Source: Diphasiastrum complanatum (taxonomy: Eukaryota; Streptophyta; Lycopodiopsida; Lycopodiales; Lycopodiaceae). Taken from it: a DNA stretch of 64,000 bases. The notes beneath the pieces were generated by a model. That model was not told where the DNA came from. It ran no database searches and saw only the letters and a list, made by a program, of their open reading frames with translations. The stretch is from assembly GCA_029204225.1 (NCBI GenBank), contig CM055100.1, forward strand, positions 62,476,503-62,540,502. The letters are read 5' to 3'. Of this stretch, positions 52,050 to 63,464 are shown piece after piece; the stretch's first letter is position 1; every line of letters begins with the position of its first letter. A program made the translations under genes and the position numbers.

Positions 52050-52890
52050 AAAAGAGTTTGTATGGTCTTAAGCAAGCATCAAGAAGGTGGTATGCTAAGC
52101 CTAAGAAGGTGGTATTCTTTCTCAAAATTTGAAGATGAGTGAGTGTGATCATTCACTTTACTATAGATATGCTAGAAATGATGTTACCATTCTTCTAATC
52201 TATGTGGATGATATCATTTTGAGTGGAGGCAACAATCAAGATATTGATGATATCAAGATGGCACTAAAAAGAAGTTTGATATGTATGATCTTGGTTTTTT
52301 GCATTATATCTTGGGAATAGAAGTATTTAGAACTTCTCAATTTACTTTCATTTGTCAAGAGAAAAATCATAATTCTATTCTAAAAATATTTCATATGGTA
52401 GATGCAAAGTCTTGTGATACACCAATGGAGTCAAATGTAAAGCTCACTATAAGAGGTAATGAAAGATCTTTCGAGGACATTAATCTCTATAGGAAGCTAG
52501 TTGTTCACTCATATATCTAACCATCACAAGACCTGATCTTAGCTATTGTGTTGGTAGATTAAGCCAATTTATGCATGATCCTAGTGTGAAACATTGGAAA
52601 CTAGACAAGAGGATATTGAGATACATATTGGGAACTAGTGATTTTGGCATTGTTTATGGAGGATCATCACTAGCTTGTATGGATTTTCATATTTGGACTT
52701 TGTTGGAGATCAAATGAATAGGAAATCCATAAGTGCACATGCTATTTTCATAGGTGATGGAGCCATCTCTTGGATGTCGAAAAACAAGCAACAATCTCAA
52801 TGTCATCTAGTGAGGCTGAGTACAAGGCTCTTCCATCTTGTACAAAGGAGATGCTATGGATCAAAAGGATGGTAAAAAATTTTAACTTGC
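52050..52890 (+). pseudogene. Ty1/copia RT-RNase H fragment
   Basis: The plus strand encodes LQKSLYGLKQASRRWYAK (52050-52100), MSECDHSLYYRYARNDVTIL with intact YVDD (LLIYVDDIILSGG, 52195-52230), MYDLGFLHYILGIEVFRTSQ (52281-52340), DTPMESNVKL, and RNase H pieces DFVGDQMNRKSISAHAIFIG and AISWMSKNK (52695-52790). Four or more frameshifts. It is the same broad copia type as 16799-20766. Confidence 0.9.
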
Positions 52891-53225
52891 TGGATTTTTC
52901 ATAGAGTGTGGACAATTTATCTCTTTTGTTTCTATGTCCATCTCATGTGTTTCTCTTTTGATATCTTGAGTTTCTGTGTAAAATGTTGATTTATGATAGA
53001 TCTTGATTCCACTCGTGTGAAGGACAATATCTTATTGCTATTGTACGGACAAAGATAGTACCATACTTTATTTTCATGCTTATGATCATATCTTTGTGAT
53101 TTATGCAATTCTAGCATGCTAAAATTGATTATTTCTATCTTGTAGATAAATCTAGATGTGCATCCAAATTTGGCCAAGATCTTGTTGATCCACTAAATGT
53201 GTTTTGGATTTGTATTTTTCAATAT
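52891..53225. other. Non-coding, nothing recognised
   Basis: AT-rich spacer after the copia RNase H fragment. No LTR boundary can be defined. Confidence 0.4.
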
Positions 53226-53675
53226 TAGCCATAGGATAGATAGTCTTATTTTAGTTAGGTTAATCAGGTGCTTAGTTAGGCCTAAGCTAGGTAGAGTAAA
53301 TCTAGAATAGATCGATAGCGCTAGATTAGATGACCCAGACCGTACTAGCTAGACTAACCTAAAATAGAAAGATTAGATCTAAGCAGCCAGACAAATATAT
53401 CTTAAATTAGCTAGACCAATTAGATCAGCTAGTATAATTGACCCAATAATGACCCGTAACTTGTCTTATCTAAGTTAGATTAAGATTCGAACATGTTAGT
53501 CATATAGTTTAGGCTTAGATTACGATTATATTAGAATAGTTAGATTAAATCCGATCAAATTAGGATTAGAGGCCCCACGACATAGCCTAGCCATAGTTTT
53601 AGACCAGAATAAATCAACAAACTTCTAAGCCAGATAGAAATCGGATTAGATCAAAATAGGTAGGCTAGTCTTTGC
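53226..53675. repeat. TAG-rich degenerate tract
   Basis: About 450 bp in which the trinucleotide TAG occurs roughly fifty times, as TTAGAT, CTAGAC, GCTAGG and similar words, against about seven expected by chance. It has no fixed period. It is non-coding, directly upstream of the gypsy remnant that starts about 53690. Confidence 0.75.
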
Positions 53676-53689
53676 GCCATCAAACTCTT

Positions 53690-56607
53690 GTATCAAAAAT
53701 CAATGCAACAATTGAGTTGATGATGGATGAATTCAAAAAATTTGGCCAGAAGAAGCAAATGCAAAGCTCAACTCAGAGAATAAGAAATACAACAACATGA
53801 GGCATTGGATCATAGACTTACAAGAAGAAGAGGCATTGGAAGCCGCCAAAACTACAGTAGAGATTCATTCTTCACTTGTGCTGCCATCGGATTTACATAA
53901 TCCATGAACGGATGTCAACACTCAGTTGCACCACGTGAAAAACCCTTCAAGATGATCGAACCTAAAGCACTGATTGTGAATATTCTACCTAGTAAGATGT
54001 AGATTACATTGGAAGAATTTCTTAATTTGGTGCCTCAAGCAAAAGAAGTGTTAGCCGAGAGATTGACCAAGACAGAACCAACAATCTAGCAAGGATCACT
54101 ATTTTGTGTCAGATTTGAAGAATCAAACGAAGTACTCAATGTAGGGGAAGCTTGGGAGAGTGAGCAGAGAAATATCACCATGTCGATACAACATAAACAA
54201 TTTAGTCGAGGGGCAGCTGTGATAGACGGAGATGTAGGAGTTGATCTAATCTCAACAAAGCTATGTGCTAAATGGGGCCTCACAAGGATGAAATTTGCAA
54301 ATTTTGCTATCAAGTTAGCTTATCAGACTACACTAAAGGCATAGTGGAAGACATACTTGTGAAGATTGCAGGAATCTAGTTTCTCATTACTTTTGTGGTA
54401 ATGGACTTACCAGAAGCACCATCAATTTATCGCATTATATTGGGACGTCCATGGTTACGAGTTGCGCAAGCAATTCATAATTGGGGAACAAGAAAGATTA
54501 CATTTGAGAATTGTGAGAGTGTAGTTAAAGTTGATCCATTAACTTGGACAATCAAACCAACTGTCCAAAGACTGGATGATGATTCATCAACAATGGATCA
54601 TACTTGTCATCAACCAGTAAAAGCTTTGGGAGTGCATTATGACTCTCAAACAGATAATGTTAATTGGAATCAAGCTCTTGCAACAGTGGATTGTATAGCA
54701 GGATACATGTGTCAACAAGATAACAATTCAGAGATGAGCAACATTCCTATGGCTGATTGTACTTTGGATACACCTATCACTTTCCCAGTCAAGATGATGA
54801 ATGTGGCATGAATATCAACCGGTCCGATTCCAAATCCTATTGAAGATGGACTTATGCATATTAGTCATGCTTTATCTTATGATGAAAATGTTGAACTTAC
54901 TGATGAGTAGATTTTAGATAATATGGATCCTACAAGGTTTGGAGTTATTAATATTTATGATGAACCAACAATACAATTGCCAAAAATAGTTATATTAAAA
55001 AAATAAAAAAATATAGGACCAATAACGAAGAAGCAAGCCAAACAACATTATAACACGGTTCTGCAATGGAAAAATCCTTCACGAGATGTGTTTCAATAGT
55101 TGATCCAAAAGTCATACCACCTTTATTGGATAAAGAGAAAGAGAAGTTTGAAGATGATCCGTCAAGTTAGAATTTCGAGAAGTCTTCATCTTCTTGCAAG
55201 ACTTCGGTTAAGAAAGCTAAATACAACACAAAGGTTAATCCCTTTGAACAAGAGAAAGAAGATGACGTTCATCAAGATATGCCAGATCATTTCAAACGTT
55301 ATACCCTTGATGATGTTGTGATCATGTTACCTAAAGCTCATCGTTAACCTGAGAATCAAGTGCCAGAAACACAACAAGTTTACGATGGACCAAGTAGGAC
55401 TCAGCCTATGAATCTTGGTGAACCAGGAGAAGTTGAAAAGATTGTTCAAGTTGGAACGCAACTTATCTCAGATCAATTCATTGCATTGAGAAAGTTGTTG
55501 ATTGAATATCAAAATTATTTTTTTTGGACATACAAGGATTTGAAAGGAATTCCTACATCAGTAATCGAGCATACCATTCCCTTGATACCTGTGCAGTGCC
55601 AAAAGTGACAAGATTTTATCGTTGTAATCCGAATGTCGCAGATTTTATCAAGGAGGAGTTACAAAGGTTACTAGAAGCAAATTTCATTTATGAGATTGAG
55701 CATACCGAATGGGTTTCACCAATTATCGTCGCTTATAAGAAAAATGAGAAGATGAGAATTTGTGTGAACCTAAAAGCTTTGAATAAAGTGACACACAAAG
55801 ATCACTTTCCGTTACCTTTTACAGAAAGCATATTGGATCGCCTTGCTGGAGCAGAAGTCTATAGTCTTTTGGATGGATTCAGTGGTTACAGGTTAAAATT
55901 GCACATGCCAATCGACATGAAATAGTTTTTGCAACAGAATGAGAAACATATGCTTATAAAGTCATGCCATTTGGACTATGTAACGCACTAAGTTCATTTC
56001 AGCAGGTTATGCAATTTGCTTTCAAAGAGTATTTGCAGAAATTTTTTGAAATTTATTTAGATGATCTTGGAGTCCATATTGCTGATAAAGACCATCTGGA
56101 CCATTTGAAAAAAGTGTTTAGACGTTGTCATAAGTTGCATATTCTTTGAATCTAGAAAAATGTCAGATTTGGGTTACTCATGGAGTTGTTCTTGGACATG
56201 TGATATCAAGACATGGAATTGCTACGGATTATTCCAAAATCAAGGTTATTGTGGAGTTACCACCACCAGGAACAATTCGAGGAGCTTACATTTTTATGGG
56301 TCATGCGAATTATTATCGAATATTTATTATATTCTTTGCATTGTTGGCACGACCTATATATAAACTAACTGTTGTACCAATTTGGACAACTGAGATGTTG
56401 GAAGCGTTTGAAAAATTGAAGAAACTCTTAGCTTCTGCACTGATCCTCCGAGCTCCAAACTGGACAATTAAATTTCATGTGCATATTGATGCATCAAAAT
56501 ATGCCATTGGATCAGTTTTGACAGAACCAGGATTCTTTCCTTTCCAAGCTGTGATTCTTCTGTTGAAAGCATCATTTGACATCAGCAGAAATTCTAAAAC
56601 AACTTGA
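53690..56607 (+). mobile_element. Ty3/gypsy gag-protease-RT-RNase H remnant
   Basis: On the plus strand: gag scrap (53690-53990), protease region with CRFEESNEVLNVGEAWES (54100-54160) and a decayed active site IDGDVGVDLIS (54223-54255, family DGGSGVNLIS), VVMDLPEAPSIYRIILGRPW (54398-54460), linker, DVVIMLPKAHR (55315-55345), YDGPSRTQPMNL, WTYKDLKGIPTSVIEHT (55527-55580), RT with VADFIKEELQRLLEANFIYE, RICVNLKALNKVTHKDHFPL, LLDGFSGY, FGLCNALSSFQQVMQFAFKE, YLDDLGVH (56055-56080), HGVVLGHVISRHGIA and MGHANYYRIF, then RNase H PNWTIKFHVHIDASKYAIGS (56455-56520). Frameshifts and a stop at 55923. The element ends at about 56607. Confidence 0.94.
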
Positions 56608-57169
56608 GCTTGTCATCATCCTTATGCATACCACATACTTTCTTCATTGAAGTGATGAAGGTACGAGGTAGAAAAGCACTTAAAGGAAATCTGTTGAAGT
56701 AAAAAGGCTCAAAACAGTTTCCATTTAAGCAAAGATTTTCCACATCCCTCTTACAAACCCAAGGGCAAGACCCACATCTGCAGAAGGTATATAATTTGCT
56801 CAGATTATTCAATCTTTCTGCACTCTAGAAATGGCTCAGCTCAATTTTAATGTGTCAGACGTTGGTGTCTGATCAATGCATACTATGCAATGAATGTATT
56901 TCAGGAGTCCACTAGTGAGACAGTCGTACACAAGAAACGGTACATCATCCAATAGACATTGATGGGGACTTCTTTTCTGGATAACTGCCGAATTCCATGC
57001 CTTCTCTTTAAATATGATAAAAGTGGGCCATTGAATATATGCCATTTTTTCCTCAGGCTGGTGGGGAGTACAAGGTAAAAACAACCACGTAGAATATGGT
57101 ACTGTGAAACCCATCATCAAGCATGGCCGACGGCCTCAGATTCAGCTTTGAGATGTTAATGTTTATGCT
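56608..57169. other. Spacer and presumed RDR 3' UTR
   Basis: There is no recognisable gene between the gypsy end and the RDR stop codon at 57170. Two minus-strand open frames (56594-56812, Cys-rich; 56836-57120) are not similar to anything I know and are probably UTR or spacer. Confidence 0.4.
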
Positions 57170-60100
57170 CTAAGGATTTTCATGTTTGAGCTTTTGTCTT
57201 TTGCTGTTTATCTCTTGCCATGCCCTTTTAGCCAATACGATGGGCTCTTCTGCTTCTCTTTCTGCATAAAGTCGGCATAAAGCTACCCCAGCTACTTTCC
57301 AAGCAAACTGGAGACCAGGCTTTGAGGATGATTCATTTAAAAACCCTTGTCGAGCTCGAGGACCATGACTCAATTTCTTTTTGTCTTGATGGGTTACTAC
57401 CTTGTGTTGAGCTTCAGCATAAACGACGGTATAGATTGCTGAAGCTTCTTGGTACAACTCATCTTTGGCCCGTGGGCTATCCTTCATGGAAGTCGCACGG
57501 TACAATATCTGTTCAAAGCAAAACCGTACCAGATAACAACGATTATATTCTAGTGCAGAGAGAACTGAAGAAATCTAATCGCAGAGTTGAAAGCCAAAGA
57601 GAAAGCCAACCATAATTTGAAATCAGACTAAAACTGGTAGAATCTTGTCAGCCTCTTACCTGACGGTAATTTTGCAGCAATTTATCTATGGCTGCACTCC
57701 TAGAATCTTCATCAGAAAACTTCTTCATTATATTCTGCACTTGAACTCTGTACTGTCGATAATGATCTCCCCATGAGGTCAAGTAATGCTTATAACCAGG
57801 ATACTCAAATGCTGGATCAAGCTCAATAGTCCCTGCAGATTTCTTAATTGTTACTTGAAGTCTATGAGCTACCTAAATAAAGAGAATCTAATTCTCAAAG
57901 AACATTCAACACTATATCCCCAAACAACTCACATAGTTTGTTTTTTTCTTGCACCAGGGGCATCTCTCACTCACAGGAGCGATGATAGAAAAACATGGGC
58001 ATGAAGCTCTGATTCGATGACAGGAAAGAACGAGCATTATTCACAGTGGAATGTTCTGATGCCATGTGAGGAATGAAGGCATCTATATCCCCAGACAAGT
58101 CACATAATCTACTTTTTTTTTGGCACCAGGGACATTGCTCTCACACACACGAGAGATGATAGAAAAATATGGGTATGGAGCTCGAACAACAAGCATTATT
58201 TACAGTGGAATGTTCTGATGTCATGTGCAGGATCAAGGCATGGAGATTTCATGATTCAAAATTCATTCAAGAGCACTTAGGTGACGCTAGGAATCAAGAC
58301 ATAGAGAGCACAAATGAAAGGGAAGAACACCAAAATTAGTCATCGTGATCATGAAAAAACAAATCAAAAATAGGTGCTGAATAGAGCCTCTCTGAGTCCA
58401 TGCCCTCCATCGTGCGAGTTCCAAGGAGAACAGTGCTTGTAAAGTCTAGAAATGATCTCCACCCTCCAAGATTCTACATGAGACCTGATATAATAAAGAG
58501 ACATCCCCTAACTGTACGAGAGATGCATAAGAAACTTATTGAATTGCAGGCACTGAGCTTTAACTGGCCTACAATTAGAGTTTTCCATAGTTATAAATCC
58601 ATAAAAGAGGCCAAGTGAATTTGTGTTTCCAATCATGGATGTAAGCGAAGCAACAGCAGCATATGAAGGAGTTACTTTGCTATAAGCAGGAAACATCACA
58701 AACCATTTGGAGAAAGCAAACAGATATCATCTTCAGGTAATATTTTTTTGACTTTATCATAGATTTTCCCCAATATGGAAGAACTTCTGTACACGGTATA
58801 TTCCTGAAAATACTTTCCTTCCTCTTTTTCCATGTAATGGGGCCAGTGCTTAGTTTTTTGGTCATTCCTCAGAGTAACCTGCGATTGTGCACATATCAAG
58901 CCTCAAATTCTTTTAGAAATTGGTCAGCATAAACGTGAGACAATAGGCAATTAAAAAAAGCTGACTTCAACTACATGGTTGCAACCCGATCTTCAACATC
59001 TCAGAATTAAGAAACATTTAACCTTGGGCTGTCAAACAGCTTGATCTATTAGCTGATTATATATATGAACTTACCCGTTCACCACTTTTGTCCGCATCGA
59101 CAGCATCATAGTATATGTCAACAAGTTTAATTGCTGTTTCCCAGTGATACGCTCTCTCCACAGGTTCAATATCGTTTGACATAAACCTGTCCATGTGGGC
59201 AAGCCAGTTGTTGGCTGCTTGCCCCATCATAGCGCTGCCCACAAACAAAAACATAACTTCATTTTTAAATCCCCCTGCAGATATATCAGGAATCAGGATG
59301 AAAATTTAGGTTTGTCACCCCTCTTACTACAACATGTACACATTATAGGACAACTTATGAAGAAATATTAATTGAATAAGCCACATTGATATGCTCAGAA
59401 ACTGAGGATAAGATGAAACTAATCCAAACTTAAATGGTAACCTTGGGTAAAATCGTGACTTGTAAAAACTTTGGAAATGCTTGTCTTGAAGATCCTTTAG
59501 ATCAGTAGGTGTCTTCTGTGTATGTGACACTGGCTTAGAAGGTTTCTGCCAAACTTCTGCTGGAGTATAATATTTTATGAGCTACAATTGCACAAGGAAA
59601 GATTGCAATTATCATATCTCCATGGTAAATTAGCAAGAATATGATCCCTATTCTATTTTGTAAGAAACTTGCACTTGATGTTATTCTTTTGTTCACCGGG
59701 CCTATTGTTGATGCATACATGAGCAAAAGTACAGCTTTCTCAAGAAAAAAAAGATGTCTGAAATCAATAGTGTCATACCTCAGGGTTCCTACACACCCAA
59801 TATAAGTCACCATCTAAGTCACTGTTTGCCATCTCATCAACAACAGCACGAGATCCTTTCACAGAAAAGAATATACCATACTTTCCTGAGCCCACTATTT
59901 CCTCCAACTCTTGACACCAGGTTGCTTCAAATACATGAATATCTCCAGGGTGTAAACCTGGAGGCTTGTAAACAAGCACCTTGCTTGCATATATCGGTCC
60001 ATCACCTCTATGCATGTCCAAAAGGATTGTCCAAAGTGAGATAACAATATGAATATCTTGTACCAAAATTTGCTCTGATGCCTGAGGTACGTAAGACTAC

Positions 60101-60871
60101 ATGCTAGAGCAACTTTTAGAAAAGAGGTCTACCAACATCACTTTAACAGGGCAAACGATTACTATTTTATGCCTACAAAGGATACCAGGCAAAAAACTTT
60201 CCGACTCTGGAACACAAGCTCCCATGGTTTCTAGTAACAGCTTAAGCAACAAACTTTAAAGAAAATTAAATTAGATTAAAAAAACACTCAATAAGATAGA
60301 AATCATTGATATGTTAGTTTACATTTGATGCATATTATGATGTAAGTATCGGTCTTTTTAGCTCTATATCTGAAACAAATCGATCTATGCTGAAAGCATA
60401 TGCAAGCTCAAGTCAATAAGGCGATACTTGATGATTGTAGACAGTAAGTTATGGGCACATGCTTAGATCAGTAAAATTACTTGGTCCTCTACTTATGATT
60501 CTTCACATTGTCATTTCCTAGGTTGAAACCATGGTTGCTCATTTAAATGTTAATTGGACATGTTTAGGTTTATAGCTCCAGATGACAGGGGTCTATATGT
60601 ACTTGTAGGAACTCACCCTCATCCACTTAGGTTTCCAGTTGCCATAAACCTCTCCTCTCCTACTATGCTCCTTAATCTGGTTTTCTTTTATCGTATAATT
60701 ATAACAGACATGAGGGTCCCGGCCAGACGCGGCCTTTTCGCGTCCGCGCCCGACCCCCGGACGCGGGGTCGGACGCGTTTTTCCCTATTTAAAAAAAAAA
60801 AAAAAAAAAGGGCACGCGGGCAGCGGAACAGTCCGCAGAAGCCCGAGAAGGAGAGAGGAGAGAAAGAGGGC

Positions 60872-60933
<62 letters not shown>

Positions 60934-60940
60934 GGGTTAT

Positions 60941-60990
<50 letters not shown>

Positions 60991-61034
60991 GGGTAATTAA
61001 TTTGTGTATGCACAGATGTGTGCGTGTGTGGTGA

Positions 61035-61065
<31 letters not shown>

Positions 61066-61228
61066 AAGAGACAGAGAGTGTGAGAGACAGAGAGAGAGAG
61101 GATTTGTGTGTGTGCGCGCGTGTACGAGACATGGTGTGTGTGTGTGAGTTGAGGGTTTAGGGTCTGCGTGCTTGGGTTTGGGGTTTAGGAGAAGAGAGAG
61201 AGAGAGAGAGAGATTAGATTTGTGTGCT

Positions 61229-61261
<33 letters not shown>

Positions 61262-63464
61262 TGGCTGCTCGTCCCATTTGAGATGAGGTGGAGTTGATGC
61301 CCGACAAAAAGTGGCGTTGCCCTTTTTGCTGAAAGCAGTTCACAGGGAACGCCTCTCGGGTTCGAGCACATTTGGGGGGGTTGCGAGTCCACGGATGCCG
61401 CGGACTCTGTTTTCATTGGTGCACCCACTGCCACTGGTACACCCAGCGCCACCGCCCTCCGTCGCTATCAAGCCTAACACACGCGACCGCATTGTTGCCG
61501 GACCACTGCTCTGTAACTTTGCCTGTGCACTTCTTGAAAAGAAGGTTCGTGGGATTAACCGATCCACCATTCTATCTGCCACCGTTCCACACACTAACTT
61601 GTACCCTCCTCCTATTCCATCCACCTCCTACCAAGCAGCAGTTACTAACACAACGGCCAGCAAACCACCCGACAACGCACTGCACCGTCGCACCCCATTT
61701 CCGCTTCTTCCACAACTATTGCCTCCGCTTCCGCTCAACCCTGTGCTACCACCACCACGTCTGCCATGTTTGTATATAATGATTCATGTTTCTCTTACTC
61801 TGTACTTTCTAATTACCTTAACTAGAGTGAGCAGTCAAATTACGTCCTTCACCTACTGGCTAATTTTGTACTCCAGAGATGATTGATATTTCGGTTCTAG
61901 GAGAATTCAAACACTGAACAATATCAACTAGCGTGGAAAGAAAATATCAAAATTTGAATAGTTGTAATGCCAACAGCATCTAGCCAAGAAAGAAAAATAA
62001 TTAGCTATGTTATAAGCCTTAACACAAAATTGTTAACTATGTTTGCACAATATCTAACATCTTCTCTCCCTAAAGGCAAACTTACAGAATGATAGCGACT
62101 TGATTGCGTTTTAGCATTCCAGTAGGATCTGCGCATCCCATTAGATTAAAAGTATCTCTCACAGGTATTCGTGCCTTTTTCAATTCTTGTAATCTACTTT
62201 TTGAAAGATCCCACAGAAGCTTCTGAAGGTAAGCATCCTTCATCGAAACAGAGAAGACCATCCGGAGTGCAATTTCACAGGTTTCCGCAAAGTCCCCACT
62301 TCTAGAGATTACTGCAATCATCAACACCTCTATCATAGTGACAACTAAAAATCATGAAATCTATATCAGTTTATCATACTCTCCACAAAGAAATGAGTAC
62401 CAGTAACAAACTCTTCCTTGTCCAAAAATGCAGGCCAATAAGTTTTCAAAAAATTCCAACAACGATTGTACCTTCTAAGCAGGACACATAGCATGATGGA
62501 ATCTCAGGTCCCTATAGTAATATCACAAGATTGAAATTGAATGTTTTGTCGATCTGAAAACTAAATCAAACCTCTACTATCAAACCGAGCATCACTTTCA
62601 ACAGCCGGTACCGTTAGTCATACAAAGGTCACTCTAATTTCTAGGACGTGATGCGCAACGATAACTCCCTTTGCCAACATCATCAGGATTTTTAATCGCT
62701 AATCCTTCTGTTTATAACAAATAGCAACAGTGATGCATAGATCACTAGAGAACATGCTTTTCACTAGTAAAGTATCCATGAAGCAAATGATCTTAGCAAT
62801 AAGCCACATATTTGACTTTTATTAATCCTCAAAACATATAATTGACTCCAGAAACCAGGACACCACAAGATGCACATAAAAATATCCAATTTTTAGGTGC
62901 CACAGATTCATTTGATTATATATGTTAAATTTGCAGATAAGAGGCATACATTCAGTTCTTTACATCAAAACTCAGTGAATGCATCTTGTCAGTTCAAAGC
63001 ATATCCGAAGTGGGGCAACAGAAAAATTAGCCAAAGCCAACTAAAGAAAGAAACTGCTAACAGCTCCACAAGATGTAATAATATTGACAATGTGATTACA
63101 TTCGATTGTTTGCACAGCCTGCAACAGAAACCTTATCTTTCAAGCGAGCATTTCAATGATTCTACATTACAGCATAAACCAGTGAAACCAAGAAAAAGAT
63201 GCACCAAATCAACTAGCTGTCAGAATTACTCAGAAAACAATTTGAGATGAAAATGCACACTTCATTGCGCCAAGGCATTGAAATTAGAAATCAAAAGCCA
63301 ATGATAAGTAGCTACCTTTATGTGCTGCAGATCTGTCACGAAAACAAGTCATTATTTCTTGCAATGACTCCTCTAAAAACTGAAGAATCACAGACTCTGG
63401 TACACCGCCAAGGTGTAGTAGAAGTACAAGATGTTGGAAAAGTCTGGCGTCCACAGGTTTGCGA
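57170..63464 (-). CDS. RDR3-like: RNA-dependent RNA polymerase, RDR3/4/5 type, C-terminal part (N-terminus off right edge)
   Basis: Cellular RdRP that copies single-stranded RNA into dsRNA for small-RNA silencing; the biological role of this branch is poorly defined. Minus-strand exons, 5' to 3': 63316-63464 (LFQHLVLLLHLGGVPESVIL), 62086-62311 (NLMGCADPTGMLKRNQVAII), 59779-60007 (KVLVYKPPGLHPGDIHVFEA; catalytic DLDGD at 59806-59820; LYWVCRNPE), 59442-59581 (YYTPAEVWQKPSKP...FYPR), 59075-59234 (SAMMGQAANNWLAHMDRF; KLVDIYYDAVDADKSGER), about 58704-58878 (HWPHYMEKEEGKYFQEYTVY; SILGKIYDKV), 57660-57872 (PAFEYPGYKHYLTSWGDHYR) and 57170-57508 (QFAWKVAGVALCRLYAERE, stop TAG). Splice phases agree between the first five exons and across the last two. 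The 58.7-kb exon donor is unresolved: AAA/GTCAAA at 58753 would keep phase, or a microexon is missed. About 540 residues are visible of a family near 900-1000. No stops, so probably functional. Confidence 0.9.
57913..58245. repeat. Tandem duplication, unit about 170 bp, in an RDR intron
   Basis: Two diverged units start TATATCCCCA at 57913 and 58084. They share GATGATAGAAAAA, ATGGG, GCATTATT and CACAGTGGAATGTTCTGATG. They lie in the intron between the 58.7-kb and 57.8-kb exons. Confidence 0.85.
60717..61272. repeat. GC palindrome, A-tract and compound (GA)n/(GT)n microsatellites in RDR intron
   Basis: The block has a GC-rich segment of iterated GACGCG/CGCGTC words (60730-60778), an A-run of about 19 (60792-60810), (GA)29 (60873-60930), (GT)24 (60942-60990), and further interrupted (GT)n and (GA)n tracts to 61260. 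The whole lies in the 2.08-kb intron 60008-62085 and differs sharply in base composition from the rest of the gene, so it probably arrived by insertion. Confidence 0.85.
61261..61460 (+). pseudogene. BED-type zinc finger-like fragment inside RDR intron
   Basis: The plus-strand reading from ATG at 61261 gives KKWRCPFC, a stop, then KQFTGNASRVRAHLGG (61303-61380). The spacing W-x-C-x2-C...F-(T/S)-G...R-(V/I)-(R/K)-x-H-L resembles BED zinc fingers found in plant hAT transposases and related proteins. A stop codon and downstream frame changes break it. The Pro/His-rich frames to 61886 are not assignable. Similarity is judged by eye only. Confidence 0.4.
62312..63315 (-). other. RDR intron, nothing further seen
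   Basis: A 1-kb intron between the 63.4-kb and 62.2-kb exons, fixed by a donor AAAG/GTAGCT and an acceptor TTGCAG with matching phase. No repeat or reading frame of note. Confidence 0.7.

Noticed and set aside
56836-57120. Minus-strand frame starting MMMGFTVPYS, possible extra RDR exon
   Set aside because: It lies downstream of the RDR stop codon, shows no RDR similarity, and has no clear splice pairing.
61311-61886. 191-codon plus-strand Pro-rich frame in the RDR intron
   Set aside because: The frame does not include the BED-finger reading, has no family resemblance, and lies antisense in an intron. Not called as a gene.
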